A stretch of 64,000 nucleotides of DNA, taken from positions 204,291,501 through 204,355,500 of the forward strand of contig NC_135786.1 in assembly GCF_051106095.1 (NCBI RefSeq), in the 5' to 3' direction. The position numbers and the translations under genes were made by a program. Positions 22,096 through 34,137 of the stretch are shown here, one piece after another. The notes under the pieces were generated by a model. It made no database searches. It had not been told where the DNA came from and worked only from the letters and a program-made list of their open reading frames with translations. Source of the stretch: Pogona vitticeps. Lineage: Eukaryota; Chordata; Lepidosauria; Squamata; Agamidae. Within the stretch, counting starts at the first letter, position 1; each line of letters opens with the position of its first letter.

Positions 22096-25000
22096 GCCAT
22101 ACGCCACCCCCTTTCAGGGGCTTTCACGGACCTCGACCCGGAGGGCACCCGGGGCGACGGCATCCGGCCGCTGCTTGCTTCCAAGGGTCACCCAGGTATC
22201 TCTTGCCAAAGAACGGCTTCCCGGCCGGGACTAGCATCGCGGGTGCAAAGGAGGGGAGCTCTTCTGGGCCATTCGTTACTGCGGGGAAGAAATTCATGAA
22301 AGGGGGAGTTGTTTAAGCCTGTAAGAGATGCGCCCCGGCCGTGTTTTTGTGGGGCTGTGGCAAGCACCGGTCCCTGAGGCATCCGATCAGCTACCAGAGG
22401 CACCGAAGCCTTCTGCCCTTCGCCCTAACAGTCCCCATCTTTAAGCCGACTGACACAAGTGGTCTTTTGGGGGGGGGGGAGTGGGAAGAGAACCGTTCCA
22501 CTGTCCTTCCTATTAAATCTTCCATCCTGATCAGAAATTCTCTGGAAGCCAGTGACAGTGAATTCAAGTAGGGACGTAGATTTAAACTGGCCGAGGTTGA
22601 TTTCAACCCCCTGATCCTGACATCTCTTCTTCGAATGAAGCCCTGCTCAGTTTAACGGGCGGAGACGCCCCCCCCCAAAAGGGAGCATTCAGCTTCTCCC
22701 GCCCTGGGTTTCCCATTTCTGAAGTGACAACCTGGATTCGTCTCTGAAGAATTCTCTCTATAAATGGTTCCTGAGTCATTAATTATTATAAATGATCGAC
22801 AGGAGAAAAGAAATGCTTCACGAATTTGTTCACTAACTGTAAAGGGACATTCACAAAACTGAATTTTCATGTCCGGCTCAGGCAAAAGTTTGCAAGAAAT
22901 GCGTCCTGGAGCATCAACACAATTCGTACCTACAACAGGTGGAAATGAATGCTCACCGTTGTCAATGGGGTGGCGGCGGAACGGAAATTACAGGTTTGAT
23001 TTCTAAATAACAGGCTAAACAATGACGGTGGTATGACACGAATGGGGTTGAATCTTCGCTTAACGGTGTTCGGGATCGACTTAGCCTGAATCGGTGATTC
23101 CGTTACTTCATGGGCCATCGAAAGAAGGAGTGGAAGAACGGCTTGGGCTGTCGGAAAGCAGCATTCGTTGCTTGAAACTTGGAAGGCAATTCCTTTGTAA
23201 TCCATGGGAGCTGCTTCCAAGTAAACGTAGGAACAGGTGGGCAAAGCCTCATTGATGGCAGTGGCCCTTGAGGCAGCCTTGGGACAAGAAAACCTACTTT
23301 AAGGGGGAAGGGTGTCACTTGTCTATGGTGTCCAGTTGCCCGATCCTCCCTCCACCCGGTTGCCTTTCTCTTGAGGAAACCACTAAACAATCGGTCTCCA
23401 CTAAGGGGGAGAAACAATCACCATTCAGTTTCTTATTTCCCCCCCCCCCAAAAAAAAACCTGTGACAACATCGCCTTTCAAATGCTTGTCTCGCTATCCT
23501 TCGGGACGCAGCTTCGTTTGAGTCCGGCTGAGTAGCCCCGAGTTCTAAACCCAAAGCAACTGCTATTACTCACATTGAGAATTACAAAATGCCAAAACCG
23601 GGTTCACCTTTGGTCCGCCTTGCATTCTAGCCCCTTTATTCATAAACGAGCCCCGCTCCCGTTCTCTGGGATGGGATTAATTTCCAGGGAAGTTGTGCGT
23701 GGGATCCTGTGCCTTGAACCGCACAGGATCCGGCTACGTTCGCACGCAAGCACGTGGCGTAAGAACCTGCTATCCAAGTCTCTCTAAAGCAGGCCAAGGG
23801 GGTCTTTGAAACCTTGGGAGAGCTGTCTCCGCCCCTAGGATCGGAGTGTGCATCTTCGCGTCGGATCCTAAAGACTTCCTTTAAGAGGGACTGCCATTAA
23901 ACAGACAATTCCCAGGTAAACCTGTTGCTTAACAGGATGTATAAATTAGGTAAAACTGGGCTGAAACAGTTTTGGCCCTCCAGATGCTGTGGACCGCAGT
24001 TCCCATTATATTTTGCCTCTTAGGTCATCCTAGCTAGAGCTCCGGCGGGCCAAAGGTTTCCCAGCTTCTGTATTAAAAACTTACTAAAGTCACATGATTT
24101 GTGCAAAGTGCCTGAATGAGGGCTACCTTGTCTGTTGTGTGTCGGGCACAAACTGAACAGATGAAGAGGTAGGTTTCACCTGTCGCGTTTGTCAGATCGC
24201 CTACTTTTTGAAACTTCTTGCTCTTTACATTCTCGCACCTCCGAAGGAAGCGACAAAACGCGCCTCTCGGCTCCCGGACGCAATTAAGTTAATACATTTT
24301 AACTCATTAAAACGTTCGGGGCTTGTTTGTTTGCTCAGCATGCCGCATCCCCCTCACAGACAGTTTCTTCGAATTGTCTCGACAGGACGCCCCCCCCCCC
24401 CTGAGAATCGGGAGCATCTCCAGGGACGACGATGCTCTGACTTTGAACGCTGTGACTTACGAGCAAGTTCCCTTGGACTCGGCGGGATTTTTTCACGGTT
24501 GACCTGGAAAGGAACTTGCTGTTCCGAGGATTGGGACGCCGAGTGGCGAGACAGGTCTCTGATCATGTGCTGAGTGCCTTATTCTTTCGAAGGCGCAATG
24601 GTAGCGCACCTAGCGCTAGGATATTTATCAGATCCGTCTGGCTTGAAAATCGAGAATCGGTTTTCTTTGTCCATTAATTCCCCCGGGATTTAGCGGTAAA
24701 CGTCATCCCTTCGAAGGAATGATCTAGTCTAGTGGATTTGGAGCCCAGAGATTCTTTCCTTGGCGCGTCCCCACGGGGAGAAGGAAATCCACGAATAAAC
24801 CATTCCTGGAAGGACTAAGTGTTCTTTCAAAATGGAGCTGGCTTTTTTTGGCACAGCACTTCTCTGCGCATTTGGGATCGCAGTTAACAATCCCTGCCTC
24901 CTCTCCCTGTCCGCACAACTTTTAAGCCGCTGCTTCTGCAGCCCTCCATCTTTTGTGTATTTCCTCGGAAGAAAACCTCACATGGTCCAGTTTATATTTC

Positions 25001-25349
25001 TGCTCAATAAGAGCGCCCTGGATTGCCACCCTAGTCCCACCAGTGGGGTGAAATCAAGGGATTACAGGTGGGCCTCGAAAGAAGAGGAATCAAAATGCAT
25101 TTCCTCCCTTCTTGCTTCTTTCCTTTCACATCTTTGAATTGCAGCGATGAAGTTCTAAACCCAAAGCTTTAGGGAAAGGAGCCCAGACTTCTTAAATAGC
25201 CTCTCTTCTTTTTGTCCATCTTTCCAAAATGTGGAAGAGCCTGTTCTGGGTTTAATTTTAAAACAGAACAGGTTAATCGTCTCTGGCATTCAGACTCAGC
25301 TGCATAGGAGATCAAATAGCTGTTTACTTCATCCAGCAAAGTGGACAGC
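22096..25349. other. CpG-rich non-coding stretch
   Basis: This part combines high CpG content, poly-G or poly-C runs (22469-22479, 23440-23449, 24391-24400) and AT-rich islands such as 'gagtcattaattattataaa' (22772-22791), which look like homeodomain target clusters. One MITE-like copy lies at 23960-24070. I recognise no coding exon. Confidence 0.35.
23965..24068. mobile_element. Palindromic hAT-like MITE remnant
   Basis: 'ggccctccagatgctgtgga' and 'ccgcagttcccattat' match the family text 'ggccctccagatgttnttggactacaactcccat', with a diverged second arm ending at 'ggccaaaggtttcccagc'. Confidence 0.45.
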
Positions 25350-25356
25350 GGTGTGT

Positions 25357-25452
<96 letters not shown>
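25350..25452. repeat. (GT)n microsatellite
   Basis: About 51 GT units with one GTAT interruption near the start. A Z-DNA-forming type of tract. Confidence 0.95.
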
Positions 25453-25454
<2 letters not shown>

Positions 25455-26092
25455 TAGATTTAACGAATTGCTCATGCTGCACAGCACCAGCAGGTGGTTC
25501 CAAAGAACTGATGAGGAGTCCTGTAAGACTCGCAAGCTTGCTTCAAGGACACCCTGCTCCAAAGGAAGTCAAATCCTGCAGGTATCAAGCCCCCGTTTCC
25601 CGAATTTTCGCGTCGAGAAACAGTAAACTTTAAATATACGTTTTTGCGCGTGTTTGGGGCCGCTCTTTGTCCCTCGGCGGGTGGCTAATCTTTCTTTCGT
25701 GGTATGGCTCCACAAATAGCAACCGAAGGAAACCCGAAACCCATAAGATCGAGGATACGTCGATGGCTTTAGTGGCTGCCTAACCCTCCTTAGGCCAAAC
25801 TGCTCGCTCGCATCTTTTACATGGAGTGCGGTGCTGCCACTGAGGCTGGTACTCAGTGGCTGTTCTCATCTGTTGCATTTTCACTAGTCTTCTTCTGGGC
25901 CCAAATCCCAGAGCCGTGGGTAAATTGGATACTACGATAAGAATGTGTAGTGCTACAAGGCTACCTAGTGCCTATAGACCCTATGATGGAGGTGTGGTGT
26001 GTCCCCCTCACCCCATTCCGGTGCTAGGGAGCTCGTGGGCGGTGCGTTATAGTTATGCCTGAATTTCCATGTTGGTAGCAATGGTTTTGTGG

Positions 26093-26314
26093 TAAATAAT
26101 ATGTGCCTCGAGTCAGTTCCAACATATGGCGACCTCTTCTCTGGCTTCTCCAGGTAGAGAATTCTCAGAAGTGGTTTACCGTTTCCCTTCTTCCAAGCTT
26201 GCCCAAGGCCTCACCGGCTGGCTGTATTCACAGGAGGCACGATGGGGAATCGAACTCCTAACTTCTGGCTCCGCAGCCAGATACCGAACGCACGGAGCTA
26301 TCCAGCCAGCTGCC
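26093..26314 (-). mobile_element. tRNA-derived SINE with 10-bp target duplication
   Basis: A family B SINE on the minus strand: head 'ggctggatagctccgtgcg', B-box-like 'gttaggagttcgattcc', 'ccttgggcaagcttgg' and tail 'catatgttggaactgactcg'. It is flanked by ggttttgtgg at 26083-26092 and 26315-26324. The perfect duplication defines both ends. Confidence 0.8.
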
Positions 26315-26324
26315 GGTTTTGTGG

Positions 26325-27900
26325 CACTTCCTAGTAATAAACGAACCCATTTATTGGCACAGCTGTTAATGGGGCAAAGGCTCGGTTCCTCTTTTACAAT
26401 GTAAAGGGCTTGGCAGGTAACTGACTCTAGGCCGAGGAAAAAGAGGCCACGGTAGCGCCACAGTCCCTCGTGGCTCCTCAGCTGTTGTGAAGAACGCAAG
26501 CACAAACGAGCTCCAGCTAGACGAGGATGTTCAATCAGACCAGACGGAGCCCATTCCTATTCGGTGACTCAATAGAAAAAAGATAAATGGCGTTACTTTC
26601 TGTCTTCAGCTAGTTGTTTCGAGCCTCCCCGGTTTAGAGGCTGACTCGCAAAGTATCCAATGTGATCGGGATTCCACTTCTGCAGCTCATAGGCGGCATA
26701 TAGGGAGGCCGAAATATTTGGCTTCTGGGTTTCTTTTAATGTCTATTTTAATTCTATGATATGGATGGCCCCACATGGCTAAAGTACATACTGTACACCT
26801 AAGTGTTGATGTGAAACCGCGCCGGTCTCTTTGCGGGAGTTTGCCTTCATTTGAATGGTTACCGAGCCACCCTTAATAGAGCAAGCGGTGTCATCTCCCA
26901 TTGAACTCAACAGGGCGTTTCAGTCCAGGCTTAGCTCCGTCCCGCCGAAACTTGCGCTGGACGTTTGCTCGGTCTGGCCCCCCCCCCGTGCCCCTCACGT
27001 GGGGGTCTCAAGAAGAACAGCAACGGCTACAGCGAGAATTTGTTCAGACGTGTTGCTGAGTTCAATGGAATTTACAGCGCAACCCTACTCAGGTGCAAGC
27101 CTCTTAAATTCTGGCTTTAATCAACAGGATTGCATTATTTTCCTTACAAACTGGACTTACCTTGCGCTTGTAAACCACCATCCCGTTTATTGGATAACGG
27201 AAGGTAGCTGCTCGCACTGTTAAACGCTCGCCAACTTTGGTTGAGGAAAAGGGGATTGCCGTATATTTGGGGGTTTTGTTTTCTTTTTTTGCTGATCTTC
27301 CGCCTGGGATCGACACAATCCCGTGCACGGTTTACTCAGAAACCCAGCTAAACTCCGTGGGTGTTTATTAACTTCTGAGCAAACATACATAGGATCGCGC
27401 TTCCAGTTGACTTCAGTCTGTCTGAAGACTGCCATTCTGCATCTATCTATGCACATCTATTGGGGAGCCAGGTGGGGCAACGCAACTAACTCCTTATAAT
27501 TACGGAAACCATCCAGACCGAACATTACTTGGTTTACAGACTTGGCAAGAAATCTCAGTGAACTAAACTGAGACTCACTTCCAGGTAAATAGGCACAGCT
27601 GGGAGCCACGAGGGCCCGTAGAAATGCCAGCATCCTGTGAAGATGCCCTTTCCCTCCCTTCCACCCCCCCCCCAATGGTTACACAGTAGGTCTGCGATCC
27701 TTTGGAAGTAACTTCTTTGCACAAAGCAGAGCTTTAAACGAGATCGGGTGGGAAAAACAGCATCGCGCTTGCCTAGGATTTGAAGTCCCTGGCTCATGAG
27801 AACAGCTGGCAGCTCACCGGTGGCAGAGAGCATTGTCCTCTGCACAAGCTCAGAAGCACTCTTTCGCTTCGTAGCCCAGCGCTAAGCTCCACCCATCTGG
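26325..27900. other. CpG-moderate non-coding stretch
   Basis: Poly-C runs occur at 26978-26986 and 27665-27673. Fragments of the 'cattgaactcaatggg' theme occur at 26897-26920 and 27058-27075. No exon recognised. Confidence 0.35.
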
Positions 27901-27911
27901 ACAGGAATCTA

Positions 27912-27940
27912 CGGGGGGGGGGCGGTGGGGGCGGTGGAGG
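27912..27940 (+). other. G-quadruplex-prone G run
   Basis: An uninterrupted run of G is followed by further G blocks (GGGGGGC, GGTGGGGG, CGGTGG, AGG). At least four G runs lie within 30 bp, just upstream of the promoter candidate. Confidence 0.6.
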
Positions 27941-27999
27941 TATTGGTGTCGATCCACAGCCAGGGGAAAAAATTTAGGGCGCCAGCATGCGGTGAGAGT

Positions 28000-28680
28000 A
28001 GGTAGAAGTCGCCTCCGGCGCCAGCGGCAGCAGCTTTCAGTTTTCCTTGCGGCGCTTGGTTACTGTTTAACATCCCCACCCACGTTTCAGTTTGTTCAGT
28101 AAATCGATCTCATGCCGCTGGGGCTCCGGTTCTCTTTGCCCCGTCGCCATTGAGCTGAGTTAACCTATCCACCCACCCCACCCCACCCCACCCCTCTGCC
28201 CGTCCGCCCGTTCAGGGCCCAGGCTGGGCAAGGGGAAGCCAGGGACCGCAGGAGAAGCCTCGGGAGGGGTTGGGAGGTGGCGGCAGCGGCGTGGAGATGC
28301 CGGGCAACTGGCCGCGGAGGAGAGTCTGACCCGCCGCAGGGCCGAGGAGCGTCTCGACCCGCCGGCAGGTAAGTGGTTTCCTTTCCGGGCCGGCGCCCTC
28401 TCGGCGAGACCGAGCTCCCCCCTCAGCCACCCACCCAGCGGCGGGGGTGTCACCGTCGCGCGCCGCCCTTCCGCCCCCCCCCCCCCAGGCGGTCGGGCCA
28501 GCGTTGAGGCGGCGGCTTCTCTGGCTTGGAGGAGCGCCGCCGGTCGCCAGCCAGCCAGCCAGCCACGCCAAGCTTGTGCCAATGTTGGAAAAGCAGAGGG
28601 AAAGAAAAAGCAATGGCTTCCGGGATGGCGATCACGTGCCTGCCTGGCGGGTCGTGGGTCGTGAGGTGGAGAAAGTTACC
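28000..28680 (+). promoter_or_regulatory. CpG island, best promoter candidate
   Basis: By eye this is the most CpG- and GC-dense block of the window. It includes 'ggcgccagcggcagcagc'-type sequence (28018-28035), 'cccgtcgccattgagctgag' (28140-28159), and the putative first exon that ends at 28368. No TATA box is obvious, as is usual for CpG-island promoters. The + direction is inferred only from the splice donor. Confidence 0.5.
28200..28368 (+). other. Putative non-coding first exon (5' UTR) with splice donor
   Basis: The segment ends in gccggcag followed by gtaagtgg at 28369, a near-ideal vertebrate splice donor. Inside it, an ATG at 28296 opens only 10 codons before a stop (MPGNWPRRRV), so the exon would be untranslated with a short upstream reading frame. 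The start is a guess within the CpG island. No downstream coding exon is recognised in the remaining 35 kb, so the gene cannot be named; a long first intron would explain this. Confidence 0.4.
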
Positions 28681-28894
28681 TCTATTTTGGATATCGGTTG
28701 GTTCTCTCACGCCAGGAGTCCTAAACAAAACAAAACAAAACCAAACCCAAAACACTTTTCTTAGTTCCCTCTCTGATATGATTAACCTCATCCTCACCTG
28801 GTTGGAAGAGCTTCATAGGATGCCTGTTTCGTTACTTTCCTTTTGCCTTAAAAGAAGCTTGATTCCTTTTTCATCCCCCCCCCGCTCCCCAACA

Positions 28895-29110
28895 CCCCCC
28901 CTACAGATGCTCATTGGAAAAGACAGTGATGCTGGGGAAAAGTAGAGAGCACCAGGAAAAGAGGAAGACCCAGTCAGAGATGGTGTGACTCAATAAAAGG
29001 AAGCCACAGCATTGAGAATGCAAGACCTGATTAGGGCTGTTAATAATAGGCCACACAACAACAACTCAGGTCGCCATAAATGAAAAGCAATTGGACAGTA
29101 CAAAACAGCA
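28895..29110 (+). mobile_element. RTE-type LINE 3' end fragment
   Basis: The text 'gaaaagaggaagacccagtc', 'gtgactcaataaaaggaagc', 'gcaagacctgattagggctg' followed by 'caggtcgccataaatgaaaa' matches the common squamate RTE 3' end ('gaggaagacccaacaca..gactcaataaaagaagccac..gggtcgccatgagtcggaag'). Its tail is the type shared by SINE families B and C. Confidence 0.5.
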
Positions 29111-30572
29111 AAAATCTTCAGGTCTGTCTTAGCTCTGTTTGCCCACCCAGTTATATTTAAGTAATTGTCAACTTATATATGATCCTGATTTGTTTTTAAA
29201 GTTGCAGAAGGGAAGAGTCAACAAGTGCGAGAGCCTTCCCTTCCACATATCAGGAGGAGCACTTTCGTTTATTCCCCTTCTGGTGTGTGGGGCAGAGAGG
29301 AGGTTTCTGGCATTTCTGTCTAGAAACACTGGGCTTCTTGGTGATTCTGTGTGAATAGTTAACAAGGGGGTGTGGTTTGAAAAAACATCTTCCTTCTTCA
29401 TCTCAGGTAAAAAACACTGGGAGGCAAACTATATGGATAGTTTTCCAAAGATAGTTTCAAAGTTCTGGCAGTCCAGAAATTTCATACGGGTAGGTTGATT
29501 TACACCTCTGCATAACTCCAATATTGGGGCAAATCATCAACAAAATGTAGCCATATGTCCTACAAGATTAAAACATTCAAAATTTCTGTTGTTCAGTCAT
29601 GTCCTCTTCCAGTGCACATCATTGCACTACCTTCTTGCTTGTGTTTCCATTTTACTTTTCTAACTTCAGAACTAGCCAATGAGGAAAATATGAATTTTCT
29701 GGTATAAGTTTCTTTCCTTCCATAATGTGATTTCCTCAGAAACATTAGTGAGCCCTGGCAAGTAGACTTCAGGCTGATTCATCATCAATTGACCAATTAT
29801 GAAACAAAGCATACAGGAAATGTGACATAAGAAAGTGAAGGAAGGTATGTGCTATGACAAATGTTTTTCACCGCTTATAAGAGCACCACTTCTAAGTCCA
29901 TGCTAAGTGTGTTGTCTAGTTTGCAGAACACTTTTGTGTTATTTAACAATTTACATTTAATGTCTCCAGCTAGATGTTCTTGGACTTCAACTCCCAGAAA
30001 TCCTGGCCAGCAGAGGTGGTGCTGAAGGCTTCTGGGAGCTGTAGGCTAAGAACATCTGGAGGGCCACAGTTTGAGACCCCTGCAAGCATTTTGATACTTT
30101 CTTGTTTTTAAGTGCTACCAGTTTGGTGCCAGCCATGACAACTCAAGTTTTATTATCCACTTTCACTACCAGAGTTTTATTGCTAGATCAGTAATGGCCG
30201 CTGACCATTGTGGTTGCTGGGACTAACTAACTAATTGTGTGCAGAACCAGACATGGCAAATAAACCAGGATAGTGTCAGGGCAAAAAATGGATATTTCTA
30301 CATGCACAGAAATAGGTCTGTTTGTGTGTGTATATGTATCTCTCTGTGTGTGAATGCACACACTCAAGCAGAAAGGATCTCTCTCATCCCCTTTGACAGG
30401 CCTTCAAATAGACAACAGTTTCCCAAACTCAGCTTTGGAGGGAAGTAGACACCTTGCCCCCAAATTAACAAGATTGCAGCAGCTCCTTCCCTCTGTGCCT
30501 GGTTTCAAGGCTGGGCAGCTGATTTATTAATGTATTTTCATCCTTTTATTTTCTCTGTCCCACCTCCAGAGC
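29111..30572. other. Non-coding stretch with one MITE
   Basis: I see no gene. The MITE at 29968-30085 is listed separately. Confidence 0.4.
29968..30085. mobile_element. Palindromic hAT-like MITE
   Basis: The left arm 'agatgttcttggacttcaac', then 'tcccagaa', is mirrored on the right by 'ttctgggagctgtaggctaa', then 'gaacatctggagggccacag'. The right end reads 'gtttgagacccctg', whose complement CAGGGGTCTCAAAC is typical of hAT ends. Confidence 0.6.
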
Positions 30573-30618
30573 TGTAATTAGGCTAATTTGTAATTAGGCT
30601 ATATTTGTAATTAGGCTA
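30573..30618. repeat. Three short tandem copies of tgtaattaggcta
   Basis: Copies at 30573-30585, 30589-30601 and 30606-30618, each with a TAATTA homeodomain core, spaced 16-17 bp. Confidence 0.8.
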
Positions 30619-30855
30619 ATTTGATCCAGTGTGTTGAAATGAAGAGGGTGCCAAATTTTGCTGCTGGAAGAATGCAAACCCACCTATTGGTACAGTATTT
30701 GCCACTGGAAAGACATGAATCTGCTTTCTCAGAGCCCATATACTGCTTCACCCCCCTCCTTTCTTGGCAGAAGAAAATGTAAGCCAAGGAAGAAACAATT
30801 AGGCCATCATACACTCAAATGCAGGCTCTCCTCCCTTCTGCTTTCTTCATATCTT

Positions 30856-31275
30856 AGCATCATAGAATCATAGCATTATGAACTTGGAAGGGGCCTACAA
30901 GGCCATCAAGTCCAACCCCTTTCTCAAGGCAGAAATCCAAATCAAAGGAGATCTGACAGAGGGTTGTCCAATTTTCTCTTGGACACCTCCAGTGTTCGCT
31001 CAGCATTTCCTGAGGTACTTGCTTCCATTGCCACACTGCTCTAACAATTAAGAATCCTGATATTCAGCCTATATCTGGCTTCCTGTAGCTTGAGCCCATT
31101 ATAACATGCCCTGCACGCTGGGATGACTGAGAACAGAGTCTGCCCTTCCTCTGTATGAGTACCTTTCAGATGTTTGAAAAGTGCTATTATACTGTATCTC
31201 CCCTTAGTCTTCTTTTCTTAAGGCTAAACATGCCCATTTCTTTCAGTCTTTCCTCATCTCGCTCGGTTTCCATGG
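30856..31275 (-). mobile_element. CR1 LINE 3' end
   Basis: The phrase 'agcatcatagaatcatagc', then 'ggaaggggcctacaaggcca' and 'tcaagtccaacccc', is the inverse of the amniote CR1 3' end with its 'ATTCTATGATTCTATG' tail. It continues through 'gcttcctgtagcttgagccc' and 'ccttcctctgtatgagtacc' as expected for the CR1 3' region. The copy is 5'-truncated and diverged. Confidence 0.85.
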
Positions 31276-31892
31276 TCCACCTTCAATGACCCTCATTTAT
31301 CTACCAGGGCAGCAAAGCCTCAGTGGTCAAAATGGCTAGTTATAGTTCTGGTGCTACACATCCAGAAAGTGGGGCTCAAGGGAGGATAGTGCAGGGTGTG
31401 TGTGTGTGTGAGTTCCATCTTTGACTAGGAAGTAAGCAAATGTGGGTGATCTGTGGAGAGTCTGAGTCTGGGGTGAAATGCTTCATTTGCTTTAAAGGAC
31501 TGGCTTCCTTTGCCAGATTATTTGTGTTCACCTCTCTTTTTCTACTTATTTTGAGGTAACTGAACTTTAGGGATGAGGGGCAGTGTCTGTCCATGTATAA
31601 CACCCACCATTTGAAATACTGTAATGCCCTCTTTTGTTCACAGTTAGAAGCACAGAGCCCAAGAATTAACAGGTGATGGATATGTGGAATGTAGCCTCCA
31701 TCATCAAGGTAGTCAAAGCAGTGTACATGGCTTCTCTCCTCACCTTCTGTCTTCACCTGTGAGGTGGGTTAGGCTGAAAAGAACTTGCGCATGTCAGTAT
31801 GGTTTGGTGACAGCAGAAAGCAATGGAGCTTAAAGCTGACAGGCTTGCTTTGCTATATGTCTCTGAAGGTCTGGCAAGCATCCTGAGAGACC

Positions 31893-32036
31893 AAACCAAG
31901 GGTGGGCCTTCCAGACATTGCTCCTGGGCAACTCCCATGATCCCTGTTTGCCATGTTGACTGTAGCTTCAGGGAGCTGAAGTCCAGCATGTCCGAAGGAC
32001 CGAAGGCTTTCCCTGCTCGCTCAAGACCAAGCATTT
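31893..32036. mobile_element. Palindromic hAT-like MITE remnant
   Basis: 'gtgggccttccagacattgc' and 'gcaactcccatgatccctg' on the left, and 'cagggagctgaagtccagca' on the right, fit the MITE family seen at 29968-30085. Confidence 0.5.
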
Positions 32037-32044
32037 GAAGATAC

Positions 32045-32235
32045 ATGTGCTTTACAAGGTAGAGGTCATGGGTTCAATTGTGGCATCTCCAGTCAAAAAG
32101 GATCAGGCAGCTGACAATGAAGAGACCTCTGATTGAGACCTGGGATAGCCACTGCCAGTCTGAATAGACAGTGTCCAGCAATTTGGACTAATAGGCTGAG
32201 CTGCGACAAGGTAGCTTCCTAAGATCCTAGCGGTG
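32045..32235 (+). mobile_element. tRNA-derived SINE (family E)
   Basis: The head holds a B-box-like 'gtcatgggttcaattgtgg'. The body reads 'aaaaggatcaggcagc', 'gacctctgattgagacctgg', 'atagccactgccagtctgaa', and the end 'acaaggtagcttcctaagat' fits a tail on the theme 'ataaggcagcttcctatgtt'. The tail resembles that of the 5S-derived SINE at 61.5 kb. Confidence 0.6.
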
Positions 32236-33994
32236 TTGCACTTTCTGGTCTTCCTGGTCCAGAGGCTTCTAACTCTCCCTCTTGTACTGTTGTTTCTTCT
32301 TTACTCTTGCTGGAGACCCTTTGTAGTAATTTGAAAAACTTGTTCAGGGATACAGGTATAGGGTGACCCAAATGTGCTCTCTCAGGAAAGACAGTTCTGT
32401 AGCTGAAAGCCTGTCAAAGGACCATTGCCTTTTTTGCAGGGTGAACCATTTCAAGAACTGCCCCGTCCAAGTCTGACTGATAGATGTGTTGTCCTGTGTT
32501 GTGATTCCACAGTCAGCAGCAAGCATACAAGTAACCTGATACAATCATACCCACTGGAATGAGATGATTTGGGGGATATGGGAGGTAATTCTGCCATATT
32601 TAAAAGGGCTTCCAAGAATGTCACCATGTTAAAGGGGGTCCTTTTGCCCTCCTCAAATGCCCCTCCTTTTGTCATTTTTGTTAAAAAATTGTGCCCACTT
32701 GATTGTATGGTGGTTTTTTCCCCCAAGAAAGACAAAGAGGCTTTTTAAAGAAAAATAATCTGGCATGGGTGCAGTGCTGGCCTAGGGGCAATCTCTGGAG
32801 TTTATTCGTCCTGTTCTAAATGGAGAATTCATAAAATTACCAAAACGTGTATTATTCTAACAGTTCTATAACATTTCACATGTGTACATGTGAGTGGGTG
32901 TTTGTGTGTGTGTGTGTGTTTGGACTTGAGAGGTCCCTTATGGGATGCTATAACTTACATAGCTTGTGCCTGAATCTAGCACTATCCGGATCTACCAGTG
33001 TCCGACACAGGCCGTGCCTAAGCACATTGTTTAATGCAGGGCTCCACTGGGTTAAATGCAGTAAGCAATGGTGGGGCTTCTAATCAAACATAAGTCAAAG
33101 CAAATAGTTGTTTCCAGGATCAGTGGGAGTTATTTTGAATTGCATGTGTTTAGAAGTCAGATGCAAGTCTAACTTATATGAGAAGAAAACCTCACATTCC
33201 TCAATTTTAGGTAGTGAGGTGGCTGGAATCTGAAGCCCACAATGTCTTAGAAATAAATATTGCCACCCAGGTGCCATACATAGTGACTCAGAAGTGAGTC
33301 CCATAAGTATTTGCCATGTCCCCACCTCACTGGGAAAGTCTGGACTGGGTTATAGCCTTAAAGACTGATTTTGCATGGCAACCAGCACACAAGAGAAGAA
33401 AAAAACAACATACCATGAAATATTCAGCTGCGCCAGGTATGGGGAAAGTATTGTGAGCATTTTATTGATCATCTCATTCTCTTTTTCTCTTCCTTTTCCT
33501 TTTCTTCTTCTTTTCTTCTTCTAATTTTTTTGATGTGTATAAAGGGAGCTAAGGTGAAAACTGCTTAAAATGCTCTTTTGTATCCAGCTCCATACTTCCC
33601 ATAATTCCTCTGTCGCTGAAGCTTTGAGGAAAAGGAAAAACCAGTTTAAAATGCTGTTTTCATTGCCCGGCACTCAATTCCCTGTCTCTTTCTTTCTGTC
33701 TCACAGATGCATGGCAGCTCTGCCTGAGGCACACCTCATACACATTAAAAAAATCAGGTGTAGGACAAGATCCCAATGCAGTTATCTTGTTCCAAACACT
33801 GCCTTTCATTTTAGTGGCTCACACAGTTGAAGCAGAGAAATGCCACCCACTCTTCTTCTTTCCTCCAATCCTCCGCAAGTTTGATCGACATCACAACAAC
33901 CTAGAATAAATCCCGTTCCTGTTTAACTCTGAGGGGATATAGAGGAGCTTTCCATCTGGTTAAATGTTTTGTTTATTTTTTGAGGCCACAACAA
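32236..33994. other. Non-coding stretch with a polypyrimidine tract
   Basis: The only notable structure is a C/T-rich tract at 33477-33532. A TG repeat lies at 32903-32920. No gene recognised. Confidence 0.4.
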
Positions 33995-34137
33995 GCGGGT
34001 CATGCTTTTCCTTGTGGATTCCAGCTGGGTACCCTTCAGTTTTGTTGGGCTATAAATCCTTCCATTCTTGACCAGTGGCCCGGCTGGTTGGGGATAATGG
34101 GATTTGTTGCCCAACACACCTGAAGAAGTTCCAGGTT
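33995..34137. mobile_element. Palindromic hAT-like MITE remnant
   Basis: 'gttgggctataaatccttcc', 'gaccagtggcccggctggtt' and 'gggataatgggatttgttgc' fit the inverse-repeat MITE theme 'ctacaactcccat..ggccagc..atgggagttgtag'. Confidence 0.45.

Noticed and set aside
25231-25626. Open frames reading VCVCVC or HTHTHT
   Set aside because: Translation of the GT/CA microsatellite.
28160-28797. Several open frames of more than 100 codons on both strands
   Set aside because: They are a by-product of the stop-poor GC-rich CpG island, and are rich in P, A, G and R.
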